In this document: piece by piece, positions 52,574 to 60,085 of the stretch | Position numbering within the stretch: position 1 is the stretch's first letter | Layout of the letters: every line of letters begins with the position of its first letter | From: Dyadobacter bucti | GTDB taxonomy: Bacteria; Bacteroidota; Bacteroidia; Cytophagales; Spirosomataceae | Length of the DNA: 64,000 nucleotides | Direction of reading: 5' to 3' | NCBI RefSeq assembly: GCF_005869225.1 | Contig: NZ_SWFP01000002.1 | Span: 124,001 to 188,000 of the forward strand | The notes under the pieces: generated by a model | What the model saw: only the letters and a program-made list of their open reading frames with translations | What the model was told of the DNA's origin: nothing | Databases searched by the model: none | Translations under genes and position numbers: made by a program

Positions 52574-53733
52574 ATTATTCAATTTTCGCCCCATCCGACT
52601 CCCGAAAGTACCTGCGACTTGCAGTGGCTGCTTTCTTTTTCGTTCAGGGACTGAGTTTTGCGGCGTGGGCAAGCCGTATTCCGGATATAAAAAATATGCT
52701 GCACCTCACCGAGGGAGGACTGGGTACCGTTCTTCTTGCATTGCCAATCGGCCTGATGGCCAGCTTGCCGATCTCCGGCTGGATGGTAACGCACTACGGA
52801 AGCAAGAAGATGGTTTTGATCGGTGCGATCCTTTATGCTGTGACGCTTTCCTTTATCGGATTTGTGACCAGGACAGAGCAGCTCGTTATCGCACTTTTCG
52901 CATTCGGTTTGTGGGGTAACCTTACCAATATCGCGATCAATACACAGGCCGTGGCAGTAGAACAGGTATACGGAAAATCTATTATGGCGTCATTCCACGG
53001 CCTCTGGAGTCTTGCAGGTTTTGTCAGTGCGATGATCGGTTCATTTTTCATCTCAGTACATATTCCTCCGCACATCCATTTCAGCCTGATCGCCCTGGCT
53101 GCATTTGTGATCATTTTTACTGCTTTTAAGCACACAATGCCCGACAGCGATAAAAACGACCAGGAAGCACAACCTATGTTTGTAAAACCCGACCGCGACC
53201 TGCTTACATTGGGTTTGATAGGTTTTTGTGCCATGGTTTGTGAAGGTGCTATGTTTGACTGGAGTGGCGTATATTTTCAAGAGGCAGTACACGTTCCGGC
53301 TTCGCTGACGACATTGGGTTATGTTGCCTTTATGGGCACAATGACAGGCGGACGTTTTGCGGGTGACTGGCTTGCCAACCGTCTGGGACGCAAGAAAATG
53401 TTGCAGATCAGCGGTGCTTTCATGGGTTTCGGACTCGCGATAGCAGTGTTGTTCCCTTATCTGGTTCCTGCAACTTTCGGATTTTTGCTGGTAGGTTTCG
53501 GGGTGTCATCGGTTGTACCGCTGGTATATAGCGCAGCCGGAAAATCAACCACTATGTCAGCAGGAATGGCGTTGGCAGCGGTCTCATCCATCAGTTTCAT
53601 CGGCTTTCTGATCGGCCCTCCGCTGATCGGGATCGTAGCACAGTTTGCTGATCTTCGCTGGTCGTTTGCTATCGTCGGCATCCTGGCTTCTTTAACAGCC
53701 TTCCTGTCAACAAAAGCCAAACTGATCCAATAG
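52570..53733 (+). CDS. MFS transporter
   Basis: A 387-residue major-facilitator permease with 12 predicted helices. Visible features: FVQGLSFAAWASRIPDIKNM (helix 1 with a conserved Arg), GGLGTVLLALPIGLMASLPI, and the loop 2-3-like GSKKMVLIGA. The second half repeats it with GRFAGDWLANRLGRKKMLQI. The protein resembles sugar/fucose permease-type members, but substrate is not determined. It follows the possible leader ORF and is separated from the next gene by a terminator. Confidence 0.9.
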   Translation: MNYSIFAPSDSRKYLRLAVAAFFFVQGLSFAAWASRIPDIKNMLHLTEGGLGTVLLALPIGLMASLPISGWMVTHYGSKKMVLIGAILYAVTLSFIGFVTRTEQLVIALFAFGLWGNLTNIAINTQAVAVEQVYGKSIMASFHGLWSLAGFVSAMIGSFFISVHIPPHIHFSLIALAAFVIIFTAFKHTMPDSDKNDQEAQPMFVKPDRDLLTLGLIGFCAMVCEGAMFDWSGVYFQEAVHVPASLTTLGYVAFMGTMTGGRFAGDWLANRLGRKKMLQISGAFMGFGLAIAVLFPYLVPATFGFLLVGFGVSSVVPLVYSAAGKSTTMSAGMALAAVSSISFIGFLIGPPLIGIVAQFADLRWSFAIVGILASLTAFLSTKAKLIQ

Positions 53734-53759
53734 AAAACAAGCTGGTATATTATTTTAAG

Positions 53760-53790
53760 AAAGGATGACTTGACTGTTATCCTTTTTGCT
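53760..53790 (+). terminator. terminator after the MFS gene
   Basis: AAAGGAT (53760-53766) pairs with ATCCTTT (53779-53785), followed by a T-rich run. It separates the MFS gene from the alpha/beta hydrolase gene. Confidence 0.7.
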
Positions 53791-53807
53791 TTTTAAACCA
53801 ATCCATA

Positions 53808-54803
53808 ATGAAAAATCCGGCAATACTTTTTCTCCTCTTGTTTGCTGCTCCACTGTTTTCTCATGCGCAAAACGATGCGTTACGTGACCTGGATATCAAT
53901 CTGGAAAACTATCAATACCCTTTTCCCGTATCTTTTATTGAATTTGAATCCCAGGGGGAAAACGTGAAAATGGCCTATATGGATTTGAAACCTGAAAAGC
54001 CTTCCGGGAAGACGATCATGCTTTTGCATGGAAAAAACTTCAACGGCGCATATTGGGAACAAACCGCCAGTGCCTTGCTAAAATTAGGTTACCGAATCAT
54101 TATTCCGGATCAGATTGGTTTTGGTAAATCTTCCAAACCGGCTCATTACCAATATTCTTTTCATGACCTTTCTGCTAACACAAAGAAAATCCTGGATAAG
54201 CTGAACATCGAAAAAACCATCTTACTGGGGCATTCTATGGGCGGAATGGTGGCGACACGGTTTACACTGATGTACCCGGCAACCGTAGAAAAACTGATCC
54301 TCGAAAATCCCATCGGCCTTGAAGACTACAAGCTGAAAGTACCTTACCAGTCTGTTGACAAATGGTATCAGAGCGAACTGAAAAGCGATTTCAACTCCAT
54401 CAAAAACTACCAGCTCACGAGTTACTACGACGGTAAATGGAAAGAGGGTTATACCAGATGGGTGAACCTGCTGGCCGGCTGGACGCTAAACAAGGACTAT
54501 CCGAAAATTGCCTGGAACTCCGCATTGACCTATGATATGATTTACACCCAGCCGGTCTGCTATGAATTTGAGAAGATAAACGTGCCGACACTGCTCATAA
54601 TCGGGCAGCGCGACAGAAGTGCGGTAGGAAAAAATCTTGCTCCCGAGGATGTCCGTAAAACACTCGGGAATTATCCCGAATTGGGCAAACAAACCAAAGC
54701 CAGGATTAAAAACAGCCAGTTGGTAGAACTGAATAACATTGGACATTTGCCTCATATCGAGGATTTTGATCGATTCTTCCAATCGCTTTCGCGATTCCTT
54801 TAG
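53808..54803 (+). CDS. exported alpha/beta hydrolase
   Basis: A 331-residue hydrolase with a signal peptide (MKNPAILFLLLFAAPLFSHA, cleavage near HAQ). The fold is clear: oxyanion motif LLHGKNFNGAYWE, the nucleophile elbow LLGHSMGGMVATRF (Ser), acid in IIGQRDRSAVG and catalytic His in NNIGHLPHIEDFD. Likely an esterase or haloalkane/epoxide-hydrolase-type enzyme in the periplasm. Convergent with the isomerase gene across a 42-bp palindrome. Confidence 0.92.
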   Translation: MKNPAILFLLLFAAPLFSHAQNDALRDLDINLENYQYPFPVSFIEFESQGENVKMAYMDLKPEKPSGKTIMLLHGKNFNGAYWEQTASALLKLGYRIIIPDQIGFGKSSKPAHYQYSFHDLSANTKKILDKLNIEKTILLGHSMGGMVATRFTLMYPATVEKLILENPIGLEDYKLKVPYQSVDKWYQSELKSDFNSIKNYQLTSYYDGKWKEGYTRWVNLLAGWTLNKDYPKIAWNSALTYDMIYTQPVCYEFEKINVPTLLIIGQRDRSAVGKNLAPEDVRKTLGNYPELGKQTKARIKNSQLVELNNIGHLPHIEDFDRFFQSLSRFL

Positions 54804-54812
54804 GCCATGCGC

Positions 54813-54854
54813 CGATCCCCCAACCCCGGGTTTAAACCCGGGGTTGGGGGATCG
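54813..54854. repeat. 42-bp perfect palindrome between convergent genes
   Basis: Bases 54813-54833 are the exact reverse complement of 54834-54854, with no loop; the arm starts CGATCCCCCAACCCCGGG. It lies between stop codons of convergent genes (54803 and 54859). It could be a bidirectional terminator, a recombination hotspot, or an inserted palindromic element; the perfect symmetry with no spacer and no T-run is unusual for a terminator. Confidence 0.9.
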
Positions 54855-54858
54855 GTAC

Positions 54859-55779
54859 CTACGCCAGGAATTGCCGCAGGTAATTCCTGCTCGTCAGAAT
54901 CGCACTTTGAACATCTGTAATATTGCTTTCATAGGCCTTATCCTCGACCTCGATCACCACCGGCCCACGGTAGCGGACGTCCGTTAAAGCGGCAAAGAAC
55001 CCACGCCAGTTCACATCCCCCAGTCCAGGCAATTTGGGCGAATGGTATTCAAGCGGGTTGGCCATGATCCCTACCTTATCCAGTTTATCTTTATAAACCT
55101 TCGCATCTTTCAGGTGAATGTGGTGCAGGCGTTCTTTATAATTATAAATCGGCTTGATCTCATCCATCATCTGCCATATCATGTGTGAAGGATCGTAATT
55201 CAGTCCGAAAACAGGGCTTGGAATAATCTCAAACATCCGGTCCCAAACCGCAGGACTGATCGCCAGGTTTTTACCGCCCGGCCACTCATCGTCTGTAAAG
55301 AACATCGGGCAGTTTTCAATACCGATCTTTACATCATTTTCCTCAGCCACTTTTACAACAGCCGGCCAGATATCAGCGAAAAGTGCCAGATTATCCTTGA
55401 TACTCTTTGACGGATCACGGCCGATAAAAGTAGTGACCACCGGAATATCCAGCTTCGCCGCCCCCCGGATCACCTGTTTAATATGTTCAATATAGAATTC
55501 GGAACGTCCCGGCGTGGGATCAAGCGGATTAGGATAATACCCCAGGGCCGAAATGAAGACGCCCGCTTCCTTCAACGCATATTTAATAGACGATACCCTT
55601 TGTCCAGATAAGTCATTCACATCGATGTGCGTTACCCCGGCATATCTGCGACTGTCTGCATTGTCCGCTGGCCAGCACATCATCTCAACACATGAAAATC
55701 CGTGATTTCCTGCAAATTTAACTACATGTTCAAATCCAAAATCTGCAAGAATTGCACTGTTAAAACCAAGTTTAAGCAT
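54859..55779 (-). CDS. sugar phosphate isomerase/epimerase (TIM barrel)
   Basis: A 306-residue xylose-isomerase-like TIM-barrel protein. Family features: MLKLGFNSAILADFGFEHVV, GFSCVEMMCWPADN, IGIENCPMFFTDDEWPGG (metal-binding Glu), FGLNYDPSHMIWQMMDEI (Asp and His) and HHIHLKDAKVYKDK. The metal ligands Glu, Asp, His and Glu of the group are present. No signal peptide. Probable sugar or inositol-like metabolite epimerisation; exact substrate not inferable. Confidence 0.9.
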   Translation of the reverse strand: MLKLGFNSAILADFGFEHVVKFAGNHGFSCVEMMCWPADNADSRRYAGVTHIDVNDLSGQRVSSIKYALKEAGVFISALGYYPNPLDPTPGRSEFYIEHIKQVIRGAAKLDIPVVTTFIGRDPSKSIKDNLALFADIWPAVVKVAEENDVKIGIENCPMFFTDDEWPGGKNLAISPAVWDRMFEIIPSPVFGLNYDPSHMIWQMMDEIKPIYNYKERLHHIHLKDAKVYKDKLDKVGIMANPLEYHSPKLPGLGDVNWRGFFAALTDVRYRGPVVIEVEDKAYESNITDVQSAILTSRNYLRQFLA

Positions 55780-55994
55780 AAGCGTTTTTAGTATTTCTAA
55801 TTTTTTTATTGAAATATATGTGACTTTGATTCACTAACGGAGTCTCAATTAAAACAAAACTTAAACTCTATCCAATATTTACGTGGCTTCATCAAATCAG
55901 GCTACCATTGGTAAATATACCACCGTACTAAATCCTCCAAATTTTAGTAATATTGATAGAACAAATCGACGAATCTAAACAAATTAGAACACTT

Positions 55995-56675
55995 ATGGCA
56001 GATTCTGAACCGGGTATTGGAAAAAAAATACTCAGCTTTTTTATCAAAGAAAATGATGAACCGGCCCAACAGGACACGGGCACTTCAAAGCCTTCGGAGC
56101 CTCAGAAACCTGCGGTTTCCGCAAAAGTTTCAAATACTGCGGGCACTACCGACGTGGACAGAAAATTCGTAGAACACTTCGTGAACCTTTTGGAAAAGGC
56201 CAATCTTCCCGGGCCTGACTATTTCGAGTACAAACAGGCTCTTCGGAACATGGAAGGACTTAATTTGGGCGAAGAAAAGCTTTTTCAAGCTGCCTGGGCT
56301 AGTTTCAAAGCGATGGGTGGCGTGCAGGATACCACAATATTAAAAACTTCCGCGGATCATTATCTGGCAATTCTGGATAAAGACCGGTCATCTTTTCTGA
56401 AAGATGTGGAAAAAGCGATCAACGACCGGGTTGGTTCATTACAGAATGAACAAAAAAAACTGGAAGAAGCCAATGCCGCATTCACGCAACAGATAGCAGA
56501 CCTTCAGAAAAAAATTGACGAAAACAAGAACCGTCTGGGGCAGATCTCCGGAGAAGTAACAGAGCAAAGTGCAAAGATCAATGCCAACAAGGACAGTTTC
56601 GAGATCACCTACAAAAGTTTTGTCGAACAAATCAGTTCCGATTTGACAAAAATAAACAAGTATTTACATAACTAA
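55995..56675 (+). CDS. soluble helical/coiled-coil protein, first gene of unknown three-gene cluster
   Basis: A 226-residue protein starting MADSEPGIGKKILSFFIKEN (a TTG at 55953 would add 14 codons). A Pro/Ser/Thr-rich linker (about 20-50) is followed by a helical domain (about 52-120) and a coiled coil (about 135-205; QNEQKKLEEANAAFTQQIAD, LQKKIDENKNRLGQISGEVT). No membrane segment or signal peptide. I do not recognise the family. It precedes the membrane coiled-coil gene by 14 bp, and both precede a Ppx/GppA-like gene; they very likely act together. Confidence 0.8.
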   Translation: MADSEPGIGKKILSFFIKENDEPAQQDTGTSKPSEPQKPAVSAKVSNTAGTTDVDRKFVEHFVNLLEKANLPGPDYFEYKQALRNMEGLNLGEEKLFQAAWASFKAMGGVQDTTILKTSADHYLAILDKDRSSFLKDVEKAINDRVGSLQNEQKKLEEANAAFTQQIADLQKKIDENKNRLGQISGEVTEQSAKINANKDSFEITYKSFVEQISSDLTKINKYLHN

Positions 56676-56689
56676 CTTTCGCATAAACA

Positions 56690-57700
56690 ATGGCAACACC
56701 AGATTTCAGTCAGATAGGCGGCGCGCAGGAAGATACCAAGCGCTCGTACTGGAGTAAACCGGAAGGTATCACTTCGCTCCTTTTCCTGGGCGGGTTGGGC
56801 GCTGCTGCATTATATTATTGGAACAAACTCGCGGCGTTCCTGATAGAAGTCACCCAGAATACGCTCTACCTCGGATTTTTGATGGCTATACTCGCTGTGG
56901 TGATCTTTCTGCTTACAAGCAAGGACGTCCGCACGGCCGTGTTCTTTTTGTTCAAAACCCTGATGCGAAAGATTACCGGCCTCATTATCAAGCTGGATCC
57001 CATCGCTATCATGAAGATTTATATAGATGATCTGAAAGAAAAAAGAGAAAAAATGCAGGGCCAGATCAATACGCTGGCAGGCCAGCTTGTGAAGCTCAAC
57101 AAGAATATCAATGAAAACAATGAGCAGATCAAACAAAAATTTGCCGAAGCAAACAAAGCCGGTACCATGCTCGACCGTCCGGGAATGAAGGAAACTGCAT
57201 CGCTGGCGACCATCGAGGGAGCCGGACTGCAGGAGATGAACGAAAAGCTCTTTCCTCTGCAACGGAACATGAAAACCGTCCTTGAATTTATGGAAAAAGT
57301 GAATAAAAGTGCGGACTACATTATTAAGGAAACGGAAATTAAGGTAAAACTTAAAGAGGCCGAATATAGAATTGTAAAGGAAAGCTCCAATGCGCTGCGG
57401 ACTGCCGTAAGTATTTTCAAAGGAAATCCGGACAAAAAATTCTATTTCGACGAATCCATGGAATACATCCAGGACGACATGAGCCAGAAATTGGGTGAAA
57501 TGAAACGAGCGATGGATTTGTCCCTTGACTTCATCAACGGTGTTGACGTACAAAACGGACTACTTTCTGACAAAGGTCAGGCGATGCTTGAAGCATATAA
57601 TTCGGGGCAGTTCAAACTGATACAACTGGATGCCCCCAAGCCGCCGAGCCGCGCCACGGATGTACCGAAGGACTCTTCATACAAGGGCCTTCTGGATTAA
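56690..57700 (+). CDS. membrane-anchored coiled-coil protein of the same cluster
   Basis: A 336-residue protein. Two membrane helices near the N-terminus (about 26-43 and 58-76), perhaps a third (about 80-100), then a long coiled coil (about 105-165; YIDDLKEKREKMQGQINTLA, GQLVKLNKNINENNEQIKQK) and further helices. The helical part recalls PspA-like membrane-shaping proteins in general character, but I see no diagnostic match. It ends with a Pro-rich tail. No known family. It lies 14 bp after the previous gene and 52 bp before the Ppx-like gene. Confidence 0.78.
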   Translation: MATPDFSQIGGAQEDTKRSYWSKPEGITSLLFLGGLGAAALYYWNKLAAFLIEVTQNTLYLGFLMAILAVVIFLLTSKDVRTAVFFLFKTLMRKITGLIIKLDPIAIMKIYIDDLKEKREKMQGQINTLAGQLVKLNKNINENNEQIKQKFAEANKAGTMLDRPGMKETASLATIEGAGLQEMNEKLFPLQRNMKTVLEFMEKVNKSADYIIKETEIKVKLKEAEYRIVKESSNALRTAVSIFKGNPDKKFYFDESMEYIQDDMSQKLGEMKRAMDLSLDFINGVDVQNGLLSDKGQAMLEAYNSGQFKLIQLDAPKPPSRATDVPKDSSYKGLLD

Positions 57701-57752
57701 CAATTTCATTTTTTCAATCACTTTACATAATTCAATTAACAACCATACATCA

Positions 57753-58775
57753 ATGAAGAGACTAACAGTAGCAGGCAGACTAATCATCACAGTCCTGATT
57801 TTAGGAGCGATATTCCTTGGATACAAATATCTGGGCGGCGAAAAGACGCTCAACCAGATGGCCGAAGACCGTGCACAAACCCCGCAAACAGACGCTACTA
57901 CAAACGGAGAGGCAGAAACTCCGGTTACTGAAAACTCATCCAGCAATTCGGAGGCTACCGATAATCAGACCACTGCATTCAACTATACTCCACCGGCGCC
58001 CGTGGATGGTAAACTGAAAGGGGTTGTAGAACTTGGTGCCAGTGGATTCAATTCCTTTGTGATCAAAGTCGATGCTCAAAAACGCTGGAAACTTGAAAAA
58101 TCCGAATTCGGGAATAGTCTTGTTACCGAAAATATGGCAACTGATGAAGATGTTCGCATTGGTCTCAAAAAATACATCTCCGGCATGCTGGACTATGGTG
58201 TAGGCAGCAAAGACATCCACTTTGTGGTAAGCTCAGGAGCGGCAAAAGCGGACGTAACACAAAAAATTTCACGGGTACTGAAATCGCTGGGTTATGTTGT
58301 AAACCAGGTAACACCGGAACAGGAAGGTCAGCTTGCATTGAAATCCGTTCTTCCGGCTGAATATACAGACAAGGCCTTTGTAGTCGATATAGGGTCAGGC
58401 AACACCAAAATTTCCTGGGTAAAGGGTGAAAAAGTGTCAGCCCTGGAATCCTATGGAGCCAAATATTTTCAGGAAGGTACAGACGATGCCAAAGTATACA
58501 AAGAAGTTAGTGACAAGGCCAAACAAATCCCAGCTGAACTGAGAGAAACCTGTTTCATCATCGGCGGAGTCCCTTTTGAAATGGCTAAGGAAGTGCGTAA
58601 GGGAAAAGAACGTTACACAACCCTGAGCGCTCCGCTTGCATATTCTAAACTCACAAACGCTAAATCCAAAGCGGGAATTAACATTTATAAAGCAGTAACA
58701 GACGCGACAGGCTGCAAGCAGTTCGTATTCGACTGGGATGCAAACTTTACGATAGGGTTTTTACTTGGACTTTAA
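57753..58775 (+). CDS. membrane-anchored Ppx/GppA-like actin-fold protein
   Basis: A 340-residue protein with an N-terminal membrane helix (about 7-24), a Ser/Thr/Gln-rich linker (to about 85) and a globular domain. Motifs in the domain follow the exopolyphosphatase/GppA layout: first phosphate loop VELGASGFNSFVI (92-104), VVSSGAAKADV (about 158-168; compare the TsAlReA box), EQEGQLA with Glu at 189/191, second phosphate loop VVDIGSGNTKISW (210-222), and FIIGGVPFE (278-286). The N-terminal charges (three basic residues before the helix) predict the domain outside the cytoplasm. The start at 57753 gives the clean anchor. Confidence 0.75.
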   Translation: MKRLTVAGRLIITVLILGAIFLGYKYLGGEKTLNQMAEDRAQTPQTDATTNGEAETPVTENSSSNSEATDNQTTAFNYTPPAPVDGKLKGVVELGASGFNSFVIKVDAQKRWKLEKSEFGNSLVTENMATDEDVRIGLKKYISGMLDYGVGSKDIHFVVSSGAAKADVTQKISRVLKSLGYVVNQVTPEQEGQLALKSVLPAEYTDKAFVVDIGSGNTKISWVKGEKVSALESYGAKYFQEGTDDAKVYKEVSDKAKQIPAELRETCFIIGGVPFEMAKEVRKGKERYTTLSAPLAYSKLTNAKSKAGINIYKAVTDATGCKQFVFDWDANFTIGFLLGL

Positions 58776-58782
58776 TTTTTTT

Positions 58783-58887
58783 GAAGGGGAGGAAAGGGAG
58801 TAGGGACGAAAGGGAGGAAACGTAATCATCGTCCTTCCTCCATCTTCCCCTTCCTCCCTTTCCTCCTTCTTCCCTTTCCTCCCTTCT
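58783..58887. repeat. purine/pyrimidine inverted short-repeat tract
   Basis: Left half 58783-58820 is nearly all purine, with GAAAGGGAG-like 9-bp units (GAAGGGGAG at 58783, GAAAGGGAG at 58792 and again near 58808). The right half 58831-58887 is nearly all pyrimidine (CTTCC/CCTCC/TTTCC units). The two halves are approximate reverse complements around a centre at about 58826. It lies between the Ppx-like gene and the next gene, and could form a long imperfect hairpin or triplex-type structure. Confidence 0.75.
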
Positions 58888-58907
58888 AAACATTCTCGCA
58901 AATAAAA

Positions 58908-59408
58908 ATGACCCTATCCCAGTTTTTCACTGCTGTTTCTGAAAATCCCTGGCCACCCGCTCTCTATTTTATTTTGATGCCGCTGGCGGCGTATCTGGTC
59001 GGGGTGATTGCGAATGGAAGCAGAGACATTACATTCTGGAGTTATGTATATTCTGTCCTGGTGTACGCAATCTGCATTCCCGGGATTTTTGCTGTTACCC
59101 TCAATATTTACCTTTTCCTCTTCGAACGGCAGAGCGTCTGGCAGGCCAACATCATTTTACAGCTTTTGCCGGTAATTTCTATGGCCTTGACGCTGATGCT
59201 GATCAAAAGCAAGATTCCTTTCGCATTGATACCCGGTTTTGGCAAAATATCGGGTTTCATGACCTTAATTGCTGCACTCATTGGAGTGATGTGGTTCGTC
59301 GACAGAATCCACTTAGTAGCATGGACTTACGTTCCGTTTACCGCCATTTTAGTCGGTTTTGTGCTTGCTTTGGTAGCGATCAGATTTGCATGGAGTAAAT
59401 TGTTTTGA
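58908..59408 (+). CDS. small multi-helix membrane protein coupled to the nuclease gene
   Basis: A 166-residue membrane protein, probably with five helices (about 17-35, 44-66, 77-95, 104-125 and 137-158; ILVGFVLALVAIRFAW at the end). No known family is recognised; it is very hydrophobic with few charged residues. Its stop (TGA at 59406-59408) overlaps the TTG start of the nuclease gene by four bases, so translation is probably coupled. Whether it belongs with the restriction system or the preceding cluster is open. Confidence 0.78.
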   Translation: MTLSQFFTAVSENPWPPALYFILMPLAAYLVGVIANGSRDITFWSYVYSVLVYAICIPGIFAVTLNIYLFLFERQSVWQANIILQLLPVISMALTLMLIKSKIPFALIPGFGKISGFMTLIAALIGVMWFVDRIHLVAWTYVPFTAILVGFVLALVAIRFAWSKLF

Positions 59409-60055
59409 ACAACGCCTCGTACATACAAATCTCCGTCAGCGACGAACAGAAGCTTTTTGCCCGTGAGCTGGTCGAATATTCGCTTCGGCACCATCACGTA
59501 TCCAATATCTGGGACCGGCAGGAAGATAAGCTTTCGCAAACCCGAATGATGCGATTCACCGGCAGCCTTGGTGAAATCGTATTCGCCGATGCGTATCATC
59601 TGCCCCGCCCCACCCGATCCTTCGGTGCCGTGGACGGGCAAGACTGGGGACAGGATTTCAAGATCGTTTCCGAGACAGACACTTTTTGCGTCGATATCAA
59701 ATCTATGAAGAGGCGCAGCGGCATTCTGGCCTACGACTATGTTCTGAATATCCCGGCATCCCAGCTTTACAAACCCGGCTCCAAAACTTCCCATTATTTT
59801 TGCATATCATTTCATCAGTCAGACACCGACGGTACCGTTGCATCCCTGCTGGGCTTCGTTGATAAGCAGGCACTACAAAAAGGAGAAGTAGGAAATTATT
59901 TTAAAACAGGCACTAAACGCGTCCGGGCAGACGGATCTTCTTTCATTTTCAACGAAAATACGTATGAAATCCTTTTCAGGGATATCGATCCACCCGTGCT
60001 TACGGATCATATCAAACGCATGAAAGGGTTCCGGGTTTGCGAATTGAAGTTTTGA
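59405..60055 (+). CDS. putative PD-(D/E)XK restriction endonuclease
   Basis: A 216-residue protein with the nuclease signature: Glu57 in GSLGEIVFAD, Asp84 in WGQDFKIVSE, and the D-x-K pair Asp97/Lys99 in FCVDIKSMKR, the fold seen in many type II endonucleases. The TTG start overlaps the upstream membrane gene; no better ATG exists before the catalytic region. An adenine methyltransferase follows 30 bp later, so the pair reads as a type II restriction-modification system. Target sequence unknown. Confidence 0.75.
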   Translation: MNNASYIQISVSDEQKLFARELVEYSLRHHHVSNIWDRQEDKLSQTRMMRFTGSLGEIVFADAYHLPRPTRSFGAVDGQDWGQDFKIVSETDTFCVDIKSMKRRSGILAYDYVLNIPASQLYKPGSKTSHYFCISFHQSDTDGTVASLLGFVDKQALQKGEVGNYFKTGTKRVRADGSSFIFNENTYEILFRDIDPPVLTDHIKRMKGFRVCELKF

Positions 60056-60085
60056 AAATATATGTACATTTGATTGACACAAACC

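Noticed and set aside
54813..54854. Insertion-sequence end or transposon
   Set aside because: No transposase or target-site duplication is seen; both flanking genes are intact.
56810..57553. 247-codon minus-strand open frame
   Set aside because: Lies inside the membrane coiled-coil gene on the opposite strand; its long openness is due to biased codons of the real gene, and its Phe/His-rich translation is not protein-like.
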